Source of the DNA: Cephalotus follicularis
Taxonomy: Eukaryota; Streptophyta; Magnoliopsida; Oxalidales; Cephalotaceae
Assembly: GCA_001972305.1 (NCBI GenBank)
Contig: BDDD01000550.1
Location: 225,116 to 289,115, forward strand
Direction of reading: 5' to 3'
Length of the DNA: 64,000 nucleotides
The notes beneath the pieces were generated by a model. It was given only the letters and a program-made list of their open reading frames with translations. It was not told the DNA's origin and did not search any database. The translations under genes and the position numbers were made by a program. Positions 22,937-35,234 of the stretch are shown piece by piece. Positions within the stretch are counted from its first letter, which is position 1, and each line of letters begins with the position of its first letter.

Positions 22937-24534
22937 GAAGCGAACATGTGTTAATGATTGACATGAATAAATTTTTTGGATGCAATCCTCAGTAATTAAT
23001 CTAGAATTGTATGGGAGACTATAAAATCTCAATCAGCTGCAATGGTTTTAGCTTTCCAATGTAGGATTTGTTCTTTTAGGGGAATAGAACAATCCCATTG
23101 TTTTGTTGATCTGAGAATATGTCTTGTGAATAACCCATTTACTTGGATTAAATGTTTAGCGGGTTCAAGTTCATGAATAAATTCTGGTGTGGTGGATTTA
23201 ATTTTTGCTTGTATGATACGGTATCCGCGATTCATCATGAGATCAATTCCAATAAGTAGTAGTTTTCTTCCTAAAAGAAAAAATTGTTCGGGACAAGTAA
23301 AAATTACATGGTAAAGCATTCCATTATCCATGAGAAATTGTGGTGTAATTTTTTGGTTTTTGAAAATGTATTATGTTGGTCCAGAGAGGTCCCAATAGGC
23401 ATTGTAAATTGTCTATATTATATGGCAGGAACATGAGTAGTATTCTAATGGTACATTTTTACAAGTTTCTAGATTTTCTGGGCACTGTTTTTGTTCAATT
23501 TTTGGAGTGTAATAAGAAAGATATCCTGTAGAAATATTAATGAATTGTTCAGGATTTGAAATAATGTGTTTAAGAAAATCTTGGATGGCATCTTATTTTT
23601 TGAATTTTTTCAATTACCTCATCAAAATTGTATCCTCTCAATGTTTTGAAAATAATGTTTGGAAAGAAAAATGCTATTGAATTTCTTATCTCAATCTCAG
23701 TGGGAGATAGTATTTTTTTTCTCTCAAATGTTTTTCTGTCGAATGGTTTTCTTGTAAATATTTTGTTTCTGTCTTAGTGGGAGACAGAGTATTGATTTCT
23801 GAACCTTGAGAGTATGATGGATCCATTATCCTGTACCCTGCAAAAATTCTCGAGTCAAATAGTCAGGAAGTGAATTGGAATCTCCTTTAATATGTTTAAT
23901 AGTAAAATCAAAACTGGATAAAATTCTTTGTCATCGTGCAAATATTTGTTTTGATGCTAAAATTTTTATGTCTTTAGTTAAAATGGAATTGGCTGCAACA
24001 CAATCAACTCTAATCAGAAATTTTTGATTTAAAAGGTTACCTTGAAATTTTTGAATAATAATACAATGGCTAAAATTTCTTTTTTGACAGTAGCATAATT
24101 CTTTTGTGCATTATTCTAAGTTCCACTAGTGTATTGTATTAATTGTTCTTTGTTGTTTACTAATTGTTTTAATATTCCACCGTATCCTATGTCTGAGGCA
24201 TCGGTTTCCACAATTTTAAATGTTGATGGAGATGCTAAATGCAAACAAGGGATTTCTTTAGCATAAATTTTATATTTGTTTTATTAATTGGGTGTGTTTG
24301 TCTGTCCATGGAGGATGAGTTTTTCTTAATCTTTGATATAACGGGGTAGATAAATCTTGGAGGTTTGGAATAAAATTTCGAATGTAATTCAAACTTCCTA
24401 GAAATCTTTGTAATTTTTTTTATCTAAAATAATGTCTGAAAATTTTTCAGCAAACAAAATAGATCTTTGAATGGGTGTATTGGTTCCTTGATATATGTTA
24501 TGACTAAGAAATCTAATGTGTGTGATAAATAATT
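22937..24534 (-). pseudogene. ECV-1 downstream ORF and RNase H remnants
   Basis: A minus-strand frame at 23029-23331 (GRKLLLIGIDLMMNRGYRII) matches the ORF at 60268-60591 in ECV-3. By position it could be the caulimovirid inclusion-body/transactivator ORF, but I see no firm motif. Two hairpin repeats with the AGTGGG loop lie at 23694-23708 and 23769-23787. The stretch 23800-24534 has decayed RNase H-like sequence. Confidence 0.55.
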
Positions 24535-25359
24535 CTAATTTTGTTTTGATAATACTAAACTATTGGTTTGAATAATTTTATAAAATATATACAAATGTTT
24601 GAAATGTTGACCTATAGAATTTGAAAATATTAAAATATCATCAATATATATAATTGAAAATGATGAGTATGGATTGAAAATGTCATTCATAATTTTTTGA
24701 AATTCATTGGGAGCATTTTTTAGTCCGAATGGCATGACATTCCACTCGTAATATCCAAAGGGAGTAGTAAAAGCAGTTTTGTATCTATCATTTTCTTGAA
24801 TTTGTATTTGCCAGATTCTCGATTTTAAATCAAAATTTGAAAATACTTTTGCTTCAGTTAATTTTTTTAACAAATCTTTTTTGTTAGGAATGGGATGTCT
24901 AATCCATTGTAAAGCAGTGTTTAATGGTTTATAATTTATGACTAATCTTGGTGTTCCTCGTTCAATTTCTGAATTCTTATTGACATAAAAGGTTGTACAA
25001 CTCCAAAGAGACTTGCTAGGCCTAATTAATTTTTTATTTAATAGTTCTTGAATTTCTTTTTTACAATGTTCCATTAATTCATGCGTCATTTGAATTGATC
25101 TTGCTTTAGTGGGAATGTTTCGTTCAAAGAAATCTTTTTCACATGGTAAGGACACCACATGACGTTTCCTGTGCCAAAAAGCATCAGAAAGATCTGAATA
25201 AAGATTATTGGTTATGTTATTTTTTAATGAAATAATTTTTTCTCGAATTTGTAAAGTCTGTGATTGTTCTTCAAGTTTCTTATTCGATATTTCTTGTTTC
25301 ATAAAATACAAATGATTTTCTTTTGTTTTTATTAAATTTATTGAATGTTCTTTAAACAT
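24535..25359 (-). pseudogene. ECV-1 reverse transcriptase fossil
   Basis: The minus strand shows the caulimovirid RT set: ELMEHCKKEIQELLNKKLIR, a LWSCTTFYVNK stretch, PRLVINYKPLN, VFSNFDLKSRIWQIQIQEN, YKTAFTTPFGYYEWNVMPFG, LKNAPNEFQ and the catalytic IIYIDDILIFSN. The FGYYEWNVMPFGLKNAP wording separates it from gypsy RT. In living viruses this enzyme copies pregenomic RNA to DNA in the cytoplasm. The copy is a fossil. Confidence 0.9.
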
Positions 25360-26002
25360 GGATAGTGTTTTTAAAAGGTTAATTTCTTTAGTAATAGGTC
25401 TTTCATTGAAAGCAAATAAAATTTTTCTTTGGAATATTTTTGTTGTAATTCCTTCATTTTTTACTTTGAATGGTTTAATAATTTCTAGAAATTGTTGACC
25501 TAGAAATGGTTTAATAATTTTTTACTTTGAATGGTTTTAACTACTATGAATGTTTGTTTGATACAAATACCATCATTGTAAATATGGACATCTGGAATTT
25601 TGAATCTAACACTACGGTTTTCACCGTTAGCAGTGGATAATTTTTGTTTAGTTTTTTCGAAGAATTTTGTTGGGTTGAATACAATTCATTTGTGCACATG
25701 AATCTATTAGGGCAATTGTTTGAAGTTTAAAAGAATCTTGAATTACAATGGTAATGTTAATGTGCCATTTTTGGTATGTTATTCTTTCTATTAAATTAAT
25801 GAATTTAGTTGATGTTTCTTCTTGTATTTCTGGATTAACAAGGTCAATTGGTTCAATCTCTTTATCAGAGGAAGAGGAAGATGAATGTTTTTGTAATAAT
25901 ATTTGTTCTAAATGTATAATTTGTTTCTTTGTTTAAATTTTTGTAACTCTTGTTTAGTTTTTTTAATATCATTTTGTAAATCTTGTAATGTTATACTTTG
26001 TG
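25360..26002 (-). pseudogene. ECV-1 protease region
   Basis: Fragments on the minus strand match the ECV-2 protease region at about 34250-34640, which reads DSGTQMNCIQ-like and ILGQPFLEVIKPF. The stretch ends at the solo LTR target TTGTG and continues at 28510. Confidence 0.65.
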
Positions 26003-28509
26003 TGTAACACCCCGCGCCCGCAGAATGGACACGTGACATTACACTCAATCCAATATACACTTCAATGGTCAGGACGTGCAATATAAAAATGCGAAAAAAC
26101 TTAAAACTTTACAATGTGCGGAAGATACAATACAATAATCCATCCATACGATGTAATACAATACGATAGCAGTGCTTTACAATACCAATCTTTTACAGTG
26201 CGATAACAGTCATTTCAATACAGTACATTTCAATCATTTAACTACAAAATCTCACCACCAGCTCAGCGGTACCCAAGCAGCCGTGCTATCAAAACGATTC
26301 TTCAGTCCTTATGTCCGCTGCTACCTGCTGCCCTACCTATTCCGCACAAAAGTACAACACAGCCCCACCCCGAAGGATGGGGTTAGCCACACTGGCTAAG
26401 CAGAAACCCCATGCAGCATGTATCCATGTATAATGTGCAATATCGGTGACAGTCTATGCAATATCTATGTGCCGTGTACAATATCAATGCATGAATACAG
26501 TTGGCGATCTGACTATCCACATGTCCTGGCCCATAACAAAACATACGGATAGGATCTATAACAATCAATCAATAGTAGACACTCAATGGTGGTGTAAAAA
26601 CACCTAATCAATCAAATAATATCCTATAGAGCATGCAACCTCGGGTCAGTACAATGTCAATCAATAGTAATGATCAATCCCATGGAAGGTAGTCCTTCGA
26701 AAAGGGTAGGAGATCTACCCAATTGTCTCAAACTGATTAGGTTTGGGACTCATAGGTCTTCCAGCCTACGGCTGGGTCAATACAATATCGATGAGCTACA
26801 ACCATGGGGGAGCTACTATACCGTTAGGGAGCTACGACCCTCCGGGAGCATCAATCGTCAATCGATAACAGTAATGCTCGTTAGCAGATCAATACAATAG
26901 ATGACGCGATCGACGAAATAGGTGGACAAAGTCGACAGCCTAAAATGCCGATGCAACTCATAAGGTCGCTCCATAAGATTCACACAATACAATCCATCAA
27001 TATGTCAGCAAAATGCCGATAAGTGGTGATGTGTAATGGAGAAATGGGAGTGCGTCCAACGTTATGAACTTAGACTCATAACACTTATGGCTCAATCAAT
27101 CAATCAATCAGTAGCCAATAGACGGTGACAATCGAATCAACAAGATGAGAGAAATGTCCATCCGGTTGATGAAAATCATTGGATCGTCGCCTATGGCTCA
27201 CTCTATCACTCTAGCAATTTGTCAATTCAATCTTTGAAAACCGTAGAAAACTGTGTTACAAACGCTTGAATAGCTCAAGTGAGGCTCTGGTCAAGCGGCG
27301 ATGTGAAAAGGAGTTGAAAATCAGCTTTTAAAACAGTAAATATTCCATTCTGCACTGAAGGCATCGATGTCTTTGGCGAAAGACATCGATGCATTTCAGG
27401 GCACTTCTTTAAAATTGTAGAAGGACATCGATGTCTTTGAAAGACATCGATGTCTTTCTCTATTTGTATAGAGAATTGGCTTAAAGACGTCAATGTCTTT
27501 GGGAAAAGGCATCGACGCGTTTCATTAAAAATAACCTGTAAATGTGCATCGATGTTCGACATCGATGTCTTTCTCTATTTGTATAGAGAATTGGCTTAAA
27601 GACGTCAATGTCTTTGGGAAAAGGCGTCGACGCGTTTCATTAAAAATAACCTGTAAATGTGCATCGATGTTCGACATCGATGTCTTTCTCAAAGAAGAGA
27701 AATCCTGGGCAAAGACGTTGATGTCTTTGAAAGACATCGATGTCTTTGCTGCAAAAACCAAAGATGCAACATTTCAAGCAAAAGACATCGATGTCCATGG
27801 GCTAGGGATCGATGTCTTTGTTGGGCAAGGTCGATTTTTATGCAGAAAACCAGCCAATCCATACCAAAATACAATTTAAAGCCATTCTTTAAAAACCAAG
27901 GTTTAAAATCAATCATTTGAGGTTAGTAAAACTTGTTACAATCTTCAGAATTCAATTTCAATCCTCTTAGATCAAGAAAATCAATAAAAACCCTAGTTTT
28001 TCAATTCAATGCAATACAATACAATCACTCAATTCAATCAATCATTCAATCAATTATGCAATTAAGCAATAGGCAATCAAGTAGGGAAGTCCTACCTTTA
28101 ACGAAGCTTCAAAAGCTGAGCTAACGATCAATCAATCGGCTGAAATCACCCAAGAATCAGCTACTTTCTTGTTCAATCGACACCCACAACTTGCAAGAGA
28201 TATCCTTGTTGACAGAGACACAAACCCAGCTGCTAGGGAGATGGAGGGAGGCTGCCAACAAGAGAGAGATGGGGAGAAGGATAGAGAGAGGGAGAAGAAT
28301 GAAAGAATGAGAGAATGAGAGTGAGAGATAGACTTATATAGTAAATTCGACCAACTCTTCGAAACTCAGCCCAAAATCCCGACTATACATGCATATAATC
28401 AATACAATAACAATAGGTATAGGAATACCTCAATTCAATACAATTCGATACGGTCCAATACGGTACAATGTATGCATGAACAGTACAAAAGGGAATTCGG
28501 GTCGTCACA
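26003..28509 (-). mobile_element. Solo Tekay LTR (2507 bp), TSD TTGTG
   Basis: It begins TGTAACACCCC and ends GGGTCGTCACA, with TTGTG at 25998-26002 and 28510-28514. No internal domain is present, as expected after recombination between two LTRs. The palindrome array lies at about 27360-27830 and holds an extra 115-bp duplication. Confidence 0.95.
27443..27672. repeat. 115-bp tandem duplication within a solo LTR
   Basis: The stretch from GACATCGATGTCTTTCTCTA through GTGCATCGATGTTC repeats with a 115-bp period and only one or two differences (for example GGCATCGACGCG against GGCGTCGACGCG). Confidence 0.85.
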
Positions 28510-29127
28510 TTGTGGTTGTGGATTATTAAATTTTTGAAATATTTTTTTGTAAAGTATATGGTTGACTAGTTGATATTGTGGTTTCATTTGATATTAAATC
28601 TTTTAGTTTTAGTAACTATTCTCTTTTTAATTATGGATCATCAATTTTGTCAACTAATTGTAATAATAAACTGGTTTCTTTTTGTTCATCAGTATTAATC
28701 ATACAAATTGTTTGGTTTTCATTGTCAATAATTTTTTCAGAACTTTGTTTATTTTCTTCTAAAATTTCTTGTTCTTCCAAATTTTTATTTTCTAAGGTTT
28801 TTTCTTCTTCAAAATATTTTTTATTTTCTTGTTGGTTAATGTAAATTTTTAAATAATCAAAAAACATAATATGAGCCTTGATTTTAGTCATGCACTCATA
28901 CCATGATATTCAAATATCATTTTGTTCAGTTTCAGAATATTTTTTAAAGAATCTGTATCTTTTTCTTAAATATTTTTCTTGAGAAAAATCTTCTTTTATT
29001 AAATCTTTATTGATTACAAATGGTTTATTAATTCTAATCATCAGAAACTGAGAATGAGGTTTCATCTTAGAATATGTTGGGGAGATAGGTTCATTAAATT
29101 CTTGAGTGTTTTCTTGAGAATTTTATT
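28510..29127 (-). pseudogene. ECV-1 coil region and HVMFFDYL module
   Basis: The minus strand has one copy of the module INKDLI...KYLRKRYRFF...KIKAHIMFFDYLKIYINQQ (about 28840-29030) and then a Glu/Lys-rich coil. The role is unknown; it lies between the movement protein and the protease. Confidence 0.6.
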
Positions 29128-29832
29128 TTATAAATCTTCTTGAGTATGAATTCCTTTTAAAATAATTGATTGATTTGAAATTTCTGACAACTTTGTTTTA
29201 GTATCAAAATAATTGGATGGTCCCGATCTAATACCAGAAGTAGAAGATCTATGTGGTTGAAATTGATAATAATTTTTATCTAATTTTTCATCACAAATAT
29301 TTAGGTAATTAAATTTTTCTCTTAAATTTTCTGAGTTTGAATTGGTTTTAACTGTTTTGCCAAACCTAATTTTTATTAATCCTTCTTCATTTTGTGTGAT
29401 TGAATGTAAAGAAGTATTTTCAATGTTTTCTTGGTTATGAGCAATAGTATCGGATTGTAAGGACCAATTCTCGAGAAGATTGATATCACTCCATTTAATT
29501 TTTTGGGGAACTAAAATGTTTGAATAATCTGTTACACATTTCATCATAGTGGTTTCTCCTTTTGTTAAATTTACTAATGATTTGGGACAAATTGAAGTAG
29601 ATTTATAATGAATATGATGAATTATTGCAATAATTTCTGATCTATGTAACATATTGTAACCGTGGAGCTTAATGTTAATTTTTAAGGTTTCTAAAATATT
29701 TTTATCAGTTAATGAAATGGTTAAATCTAGATACCCATCAAAATAGACAGGTCCATTGTATAAACTTGTTTTAATGGCTCCAATTAAAGAATCATCAAAA
29801 TTTAAGTGTCTGGCATCACGGAGACATGCCAA
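29128..29832 (-). pseudogene. ECV-1 movement-protein fossil (30K type)
   Basis: The minus-strand frame carries DDSLIGAIKTSLYNGPVYF, LDLTISLTDKN, LKINIKLHGYNM and an IIAIIHHIHYK stretch, the usual signature of the caulimovirid 30K movement protein. In living viruses this protein forms tubules through plasmodesmata. ECV-2 and ECV-3 lack this part at the matching place. Confidence 0.75.
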
Positions 29833-30341
29833 GACAGAAGTGTTTAATCATTGTTTTGTTAATGGCTTAATAGTTACTTGTACTAGAGCAAAGTGAATAT
29901 ATTTGAAGTTTTTTGCTAATTCTTTAATAGTTTTTTCATCTAATAATTGAGTATTTTGTTGAGTTTTAGTAATTTTTATTATTTGTTCAATTGTTTGAAT
30001 TCTTTCAGTGAAATTAAATGGGTTAAATGGATTATATTTATAAATTTCTTTGTTTGAAATATTCGGAGGTTTTCAATTTTGCCATTGTTTTATTCTTTCA
30101 TCTAATTCTTTATCCCTATTTGAATTATTACCAGTTTCTGAACCACTAAATGTTCTCGAAGACATAGCCCTACACAATTTATTCATTATTAATGATTTTA
30201 AAATTTTTATCTCACAACGTCTAAAGTATATGAACTTCCTAGTTTAGCGTAGATATCTTTCGATGGTCTCAGTGGGACTTACTCTCCTTCTGCCCTTACC
30301 ACCACAACAACCTACTGTTAGGAAAGATCGAACTCATCCTC
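29833..30341 (-). pseudogene. ECV-1 polyprotein start and leader
   Basis: The first ATG region (MSSRTFSGSET) lies near 30165 on the minus strand, followed by a Lys/Ile/Gln-rich stretch that leads to the movement protein. The leader right of the ATG is shared with ECV-2 in inverted orientation (CGATCTTTCCTARCAGTAGG). Confidence 0.7.
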
Positions 30342-30640
30342 CACCCAAATGGTATCAGAGCCAAAAACTCGATGCAATTATTGATTGTTAACTGAAATTA
30401 AAGTCTAGTTTCTAAACGTCTGGGTATGGGTTGAGTTCGATCTTTCCTAGCAGTAGGTTATTAGGGTTGTAAGAGCAGAAGGAGAGTAAATCCCGCTGAG
30501 ACCATCGGAAGATATCTACACTAAACCAGGAAGTTCATATACTTTAGACGTGGTGAAATAAAAACTTTAAAATCATTAATAATGAATAAATTGTGTAGGG
30601 CTATGTCTTCGAGAACATTTAGTGGTTCAGAAACTAGTTA
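30160..30640. repeat. Inverted repeat at the ECV-1/ECV-2 head-to-head joint
   Basis: Arms of roughly 175 bp (about 30160-30335 and 30425-30645) are near reverse complements holding the polyprotein start and leader of both copies. The roughly 90-bp spacer contains the ECV-2 primer site. Confidence 0.8.
30350..30361 (+). other. ECV-2 primer-binding site (tRNA-Met)
   Basis: TGGTATCAGAGC matches the primer site of plant pararetroviruses. It lies within about ten bases of the left end of ECV-2. Confidence 0.85.
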
Positions 30641-30851
30641 TAATTCAAATAGAGATAATGAATTAAATGAAAGAATAAAACAATGGCAAAATTGAAAATC
30701 TCCAAAGATTTCAATCAAGGAGATTAATAAAAGAATTCAAACAATTGAATAAACTATAAAAAGTACTAAGAATAAACGAAATATTCAATTATTAGATGAA
30801 AAAATAAAGCCAAGTAAAAATTTGAAACTATCAAATAAAAAAGATTTTAAT

Positions 30852-30893
30852 TGTTATTATTGTGGAAAGCCTGATCATATTGCAAAATATTGC
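30852..30893 (+). pseudogene. ECV-2 CCHC zinc knuckle
   Basis: The plus strand encodes CYYCGKPDHIAKYC, the knuckle usually at the end of the caulimovirid coat protein. It lies only about 250 bp after the polyprotein start, with no room for a coat core. Confidence 0.8.
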
Positions 30894-30942
30894 CATACTA
30901 GATTGCAAATTAAAAAATTAAATGAATCTAAAAATCAATCTG

Positions 30943-32694
30943 TGTAACACCCCGTGCCCGCAGGGCGGACACGTGGCATTACTCTCAATCCAATACACAA
31001 TATAATGGTCGGGACTAGCAATATAAAAATGCGAAAAACATAAAACTTTGCAATACATATCAGTTGCGGAAGAAACAGTACAAATCCATCCAAACAGTAC
31101 AATGCAAAGTTTTTACAATACAATCTTTTACAATACATCGTCAATCCTTCAATACAGTGTTACAATACAATACATAACAAATCAATCCTTTTGCTACGAT
31201 GTCTCAATCAGCTCTGCGATGCCCAAATAGTCATGCAATCGAATCGAGTCTTCAATCTTTCTGTCCGCTGCTACCTGCTGCCCTACCTATGCCGCACACA
31301 AAGGTACAACACAGCCCCACCCCGAAGGATGGGGTTAGCCACACTGGCTAAGCAGAAACCCCATGTAGCATGTATGCATGTACAATGTGTAATATCGGTG
31401 ACAATCTATACAATATCAATGTGGAGTGTACAATATCAATGCATGACATGGAAAATGTACATGTACAATTGGCGATCATACTATCCGTATGACAGTGGCC
31501 CATAACAGAGCATACGGATAGGATGTATAATAAACAATCAATTGCAGACACTCAATGGTGGTGTATGAAACACCCAATCAATCAATCAATATACTATAGA
31601 GCATGCGACCGAGTCAATACAATGTCAATCGGTTAGCGGTGATCAATCCCACGGAAGGTAGTCCTTCAAAAAGGGTGGGAGATCTATCTACGGTTTCCAG
31701 ATTGATTAGGTCTGGGACTCATAGATCTTCCAGTCTATGGCTGGGTCAATACGGTCTCGATGAGCTACAACCGAGGGAGCTACTGATACCGTTAGGGAGC
31801 TACGGTCTCAAGGGAGCATCAATCGACAATCAATCGGTACCGCTCGTCAGCGGGTCAATACTATACAATAAATGAGACGATCGGCATAATAGGTGGACAG
31901 AGACAACAACCTAACATGCCGACTCGAATCATGAGGTCGCTCTATAGGATCCATACAATACAATCAATCCATCAATCGAGTCAATACAATATTGGGTAAA
32001 GTCAATAAGTGGTGGTGTCTAATGGAGAAATGGGAACGTGCGTCCATCGTACCGACTTAGGCTCGCAACAACACTCACGACTCAAGAAATTGATCAATGT
32101 ATCAAAGTTTACAATCAATCATTTGAGGTTAGTAAAACTAGTTACAACCTTCCAAATTCAATTTCAATCCTTTAATTAACAATTAGGTCAAGGGTTAGCT
32201 ATAAACCCTAAAAACCTCAATTCATTCAATTCAATCACTCAATCACTCAATCAATCATGCAATCTAGTCAATCAATCAATCAAGCAATAGACAATTCGGT
32301 AAAAAAGTCCTACCTATCACTGAAGCTTCAAAAGTTGAGCTTGCAATCACACAAACCGTTTCTATGTCATTCAATCGCCAATCCACTCCTTGCAATCGTT
32401 GTTCTTGTCGATGGAGATGCAATCCGGGGCTGCAATGGTGGAAGATGGAGGCTGCTCAGCTAGAGAGAGAGGGAGAAGGATGAATGGTGAGAATGAGAGA
32501 AATGACAAAGGAATGAACTTATATAGTCGATTCGGTCAATTCTCCGAAACTCAGCCCAAAATCCCGATTATACATGCATATGATCAATACAATATCAATA
32601 GGTATAAGAATACATTAATTCAATGCAGTTCAGTACGGTCCAATACGGTACGATGTATGCATGAACAGTACCAAAGGGAATTCGGGTCGTCACA
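30943..32694 (-). mobile_element. Solo Tekay LTR, short form (1752 bp), TSD ATCTG
   Basis: It runs TGTAACACCCC...GGGTCGTCACA with ATCTG at 30938-30942 and 32695-32699. Compared with the full 2.4-kb LTR it lacks one inner block that includes the AAAGACATCGATGTCTTT array; the joint is near 32100. Confidence 0.95.
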
Positions 32695-32820
32695 ATCTGA
32701 CACTCTTAAAAATAATATTAAAGAATCTCTAGATTTAGAAATAATTTCCCCCACATATTCTGAAACAAAACTCCAAACAATTAGAATTAATAAACCATTT
32801 GAAATCAATAAAGATTTAAT

Positions 32821-33160
32821 AAGAGAAGATTTTCTTCACACAAAATATTTAAGAAAAAGATACAAATTCTTTAAAAAAAATTCTGAAACTGAACAAAATA
32901 ATATTCGAATAGCATGGTTTGAGTACATGACTAAAATTAAGGTTCATGTTATGTTTTTTGATTATTTACCAATTTATATTAATCAACAATAAGAGAAGAT
33001 TTTCTTCACACAAAATATTTAAGAAAAAGATACAAATTCTTTAAAAAATATTCTGAAACTAAACAAAATAATATTCGAACAGTATGGTTTGAGTACATGA
33101 CTAAAATCAAGGCTCATGTTATGTTTTTCGATTATTTACCAATTTACATTAATCAACAAG
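32821..33160 (+). repeat. 170-bp tandem duplication in ECV-2
   Basis: The unit starting AAGAGAAGATTTTCTTCACA repeats at 32991 with a few differences. It encodes the module KYLRKRYKFF...HVMFFDYLPIYINQQ. ECV-3 also holds two copies of this module, with a different spacing. Confidence 0.85.
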
Positions 33161-34640
33161 AAAATAAAAAATATTTTGAAGAAGAAAATAAAAATTTAGA
33201 AAAAAGAAATTGAAAAATTTAAAGAAAACAAACAATTTTTCATGAATCAAACCACTAATAACGAAATTATTAAAAACATTCATCTATTCTCTAAAGAAGT
33301 TGAAATCAGTAAAATTCAAACAACTCTTCTACAAATTGAAAAAATTGAGACACCATTAACTATACATGAAATTAATAAAATTAATGAATAAACTTTTAAG
33401 GAAAAAACTGAATATTTCCAACATCTAGATTCTTCAATACAAATTCAACAAATTAACAATTATTCTTCAGACTCTAAGCAAGAATCTGATGATTCTAACA
33501 ATAAAATTCACAACTGTAACAAAAATTTTGAAGAAAACAAAACATTAGAAAGTGATAATAAAGAAGAAGAAATTGTTGACAATCAAAAATTTCAAACATT
33601 AGAAGAAAACAAAGACTTAAAAAAAATCCATACAACAAGAATTCAAGAAAATAATGAAGATTTAGAAGAAGAATTTTTTCAAAAAAAATAAACATTCCTT
33701 TATGGAAACAACTAATAATAATAAAAATGTTAAAAATCATGAAGAAATAGAAGCAATTAGTACACCAAAAATTTCAAAAATTCAAGACAATGATAAAAAA
33801 TTTTGTATGATAAATACTGATAAACAAAAAGAATCTAGTTTGTTACTACAATTAGTTGATAAAATTGATGATCCATAATTAAAAAGAGAATACTTATTAA
33901 AATTAAAAAAAATAATAACCACTGAACCTACAACATCAACTGATCAACTGTACATATTGTAAAAAATATTTCAAAAAGTTAATAATCCACCAAAAAATTT
34001 AACATTGCAAGATTTACAAAAAGAAATTAAATAGACTAAACAAGAATTACAAAAATTCAAACAAAAAACAAAGAAATAAATTATAAATTTAGAACAATCA
34101 TTATTACAAAAATATTATTCTTTCTCGTTTTCTGACAAAGAAATTGAACCAATTGATCCAGAAATTCAAGAAGAAACATCAACCAAATTCATTGATTTAA
34201 TAGAAAGAATAACATACCAAAAATGACACATTAACTTTACTATTGTAATCCAATATTCTTTTAAACTTCAAAAATTTGCCATAATAGATTCAGGTACACA
34301 AATGAATTGTATTCAAGGGGGATTAATCCCAACAAAATTCTTCAAAAAAACTAAACAAAAATTATCCACTGCTAACGGTGAAAACCTTAGTGTTAGATTC
34401 AAAATTCCAGATGTCCACATTTGCAATGATAACATTTGTATCAAACAAACATTCATCTTGGTTAATGATTTAGATATAGGAATAATTCTAGGTCAACCAT
34501 TTCTAGAAGTTATTAAACCATTCAAAGTAAAAAATGAAGGAATTACAATAAAAACATTTCAAAGAAAAATTTTATTTGCCTTTAATGAAAAACCAATTAC
34601 TAAAACAATTGATCTTCTAAAGACATTATGCATGTTTAAA
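33161..34640 (+). pseudogene. ECV-2 acidic coil and protease region
   Basis: A Glu/Lys/Asn-rich coil (about 33161-34130) is followed by a retropepsin-like region. Landmarks are MNCIQGGLIPTKFF near 34302, LSTANGENLSVRFKIPD and DIGIILGQPFLEVIKPF near 34470-34530. In the virus the protease would cut the polyprotein. It is broken in several places. Confidence 0.75.
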
Positions 34641-34679
34641 TAACATTCAATAAATTTAATAAAAACAAAAGAAAATCAT

Positions 34680-35234
34680 TTGTATTTCATGAAACACGAA
34701 ATATCGAATAAAAAAATTGAAGAACAATTACGAACTCCACAAATTCGAGAAAAAAATAGTTCATTAAAAAATAACATAACCAATAATCTTTGTTCAGATC
34801 TTCCGTATGCTTTTTGGCACAGGAAACGTCATGAGGTGTCCTTATCATATGAAAAAGATTTCTCTGAACGAAACATTCTCACTAAAGCAAGACCAATTCA
34901 AATGACACATGAATTAATGGAACATTGTAAAAAAGAAATTCAAGACTTACTGAATAAAAAATTAATTAGACATAGCAAGTCTCTTTGGAGTTGTGCAGCC
35001 TTCTATGTCAATAAAAATTCAGAAATTGATCGTGGAACACCGAGATTAGTCATAAATTATAAACCATTAAACACTGCTTTACAATGGATTAGACATCCTA
35101 TTCCTAACAAAAAAGATTTGTTGAAAAGATTAACTGAAGAAAACGTATTTTCAAAATTTGATTTAAAATCAGGATTCTGGCAAATACAAATTCAAGAAAA
35201 TGATAGATACAAAACTAATTTTACTACTCCATGT
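34680..35234 (+). pseudogene. ECV-2 reverse transcriptase, N-terminal part
   Basis: The plus strand carries FWHRKRHEVSLSYEKDFSER, ELMEHCKKEIQDLLNKKLIR, PRLVINYKPLN and KFDLKSGFWQIQIQEN. Viral sequence ends at 35234 where sequence D begins (TGTCACACCCG). Confidence 0.85.

Larger units (their letters stand above)
3185..30341 (-). mobile_element. ECV-1: endogenous caulimovirid copy, broken, holding two insertions
   Basis: The minus strand carries caulimovirid parts in viral order when read right to left: polyprotein start (about 30180), movement protein, a KxHVMFFDYL-type module, protease, reverse transcriptase, a downstream ORF and the intergenic regulatory region ending at a tRNA-Met primer site (3198-3209, GCTCTGATACCA on the plus strand). 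The copy is split by element C (4454-22936) and by a solo Tekay LTR (26003-28509). The coding parts carry many breaks, so it is an old fossil. The genus is not assigned; one polyprotein carrying both movement protein and RT recalls Petuvirus. It meets ECV-2 head-to-head at about 30341. Confidence 0.85.
30342..35234 (+). mobile_element. ECV-2: endogenous caulimovirid copy, broken, holding a solo LTR
   Basis: On the plus strand the order is primer site, leader, polyprotein start (about 30604), CCHC knuckle, the HVMFFDYL module (duplicated), an acidic coil, protease (about 34250-34640) and the first part of RT, which stops at 35234 where sequence D starts. There is no movement protein. The solo Tekay LTR at 30943-32694 interrupts it. 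The copy has many breaks and resembles ECV-3 in layout. Confidence 0.85.

Noticed and set aside
4449-22941. Target-site duplication for element C
   Set aside because: The five flanking bases are GGAAC on the left and GAAGC on the right. They are not close enough to claim a duplication, although viral sequence continues across the insertion.
30350-30361. TGGTATCAGAG words as possible tRNA genes
   Set aside because: Only the 12-base primer match is present. No cloverleaf could be traced on either side, here or at the Tekay primer sites.
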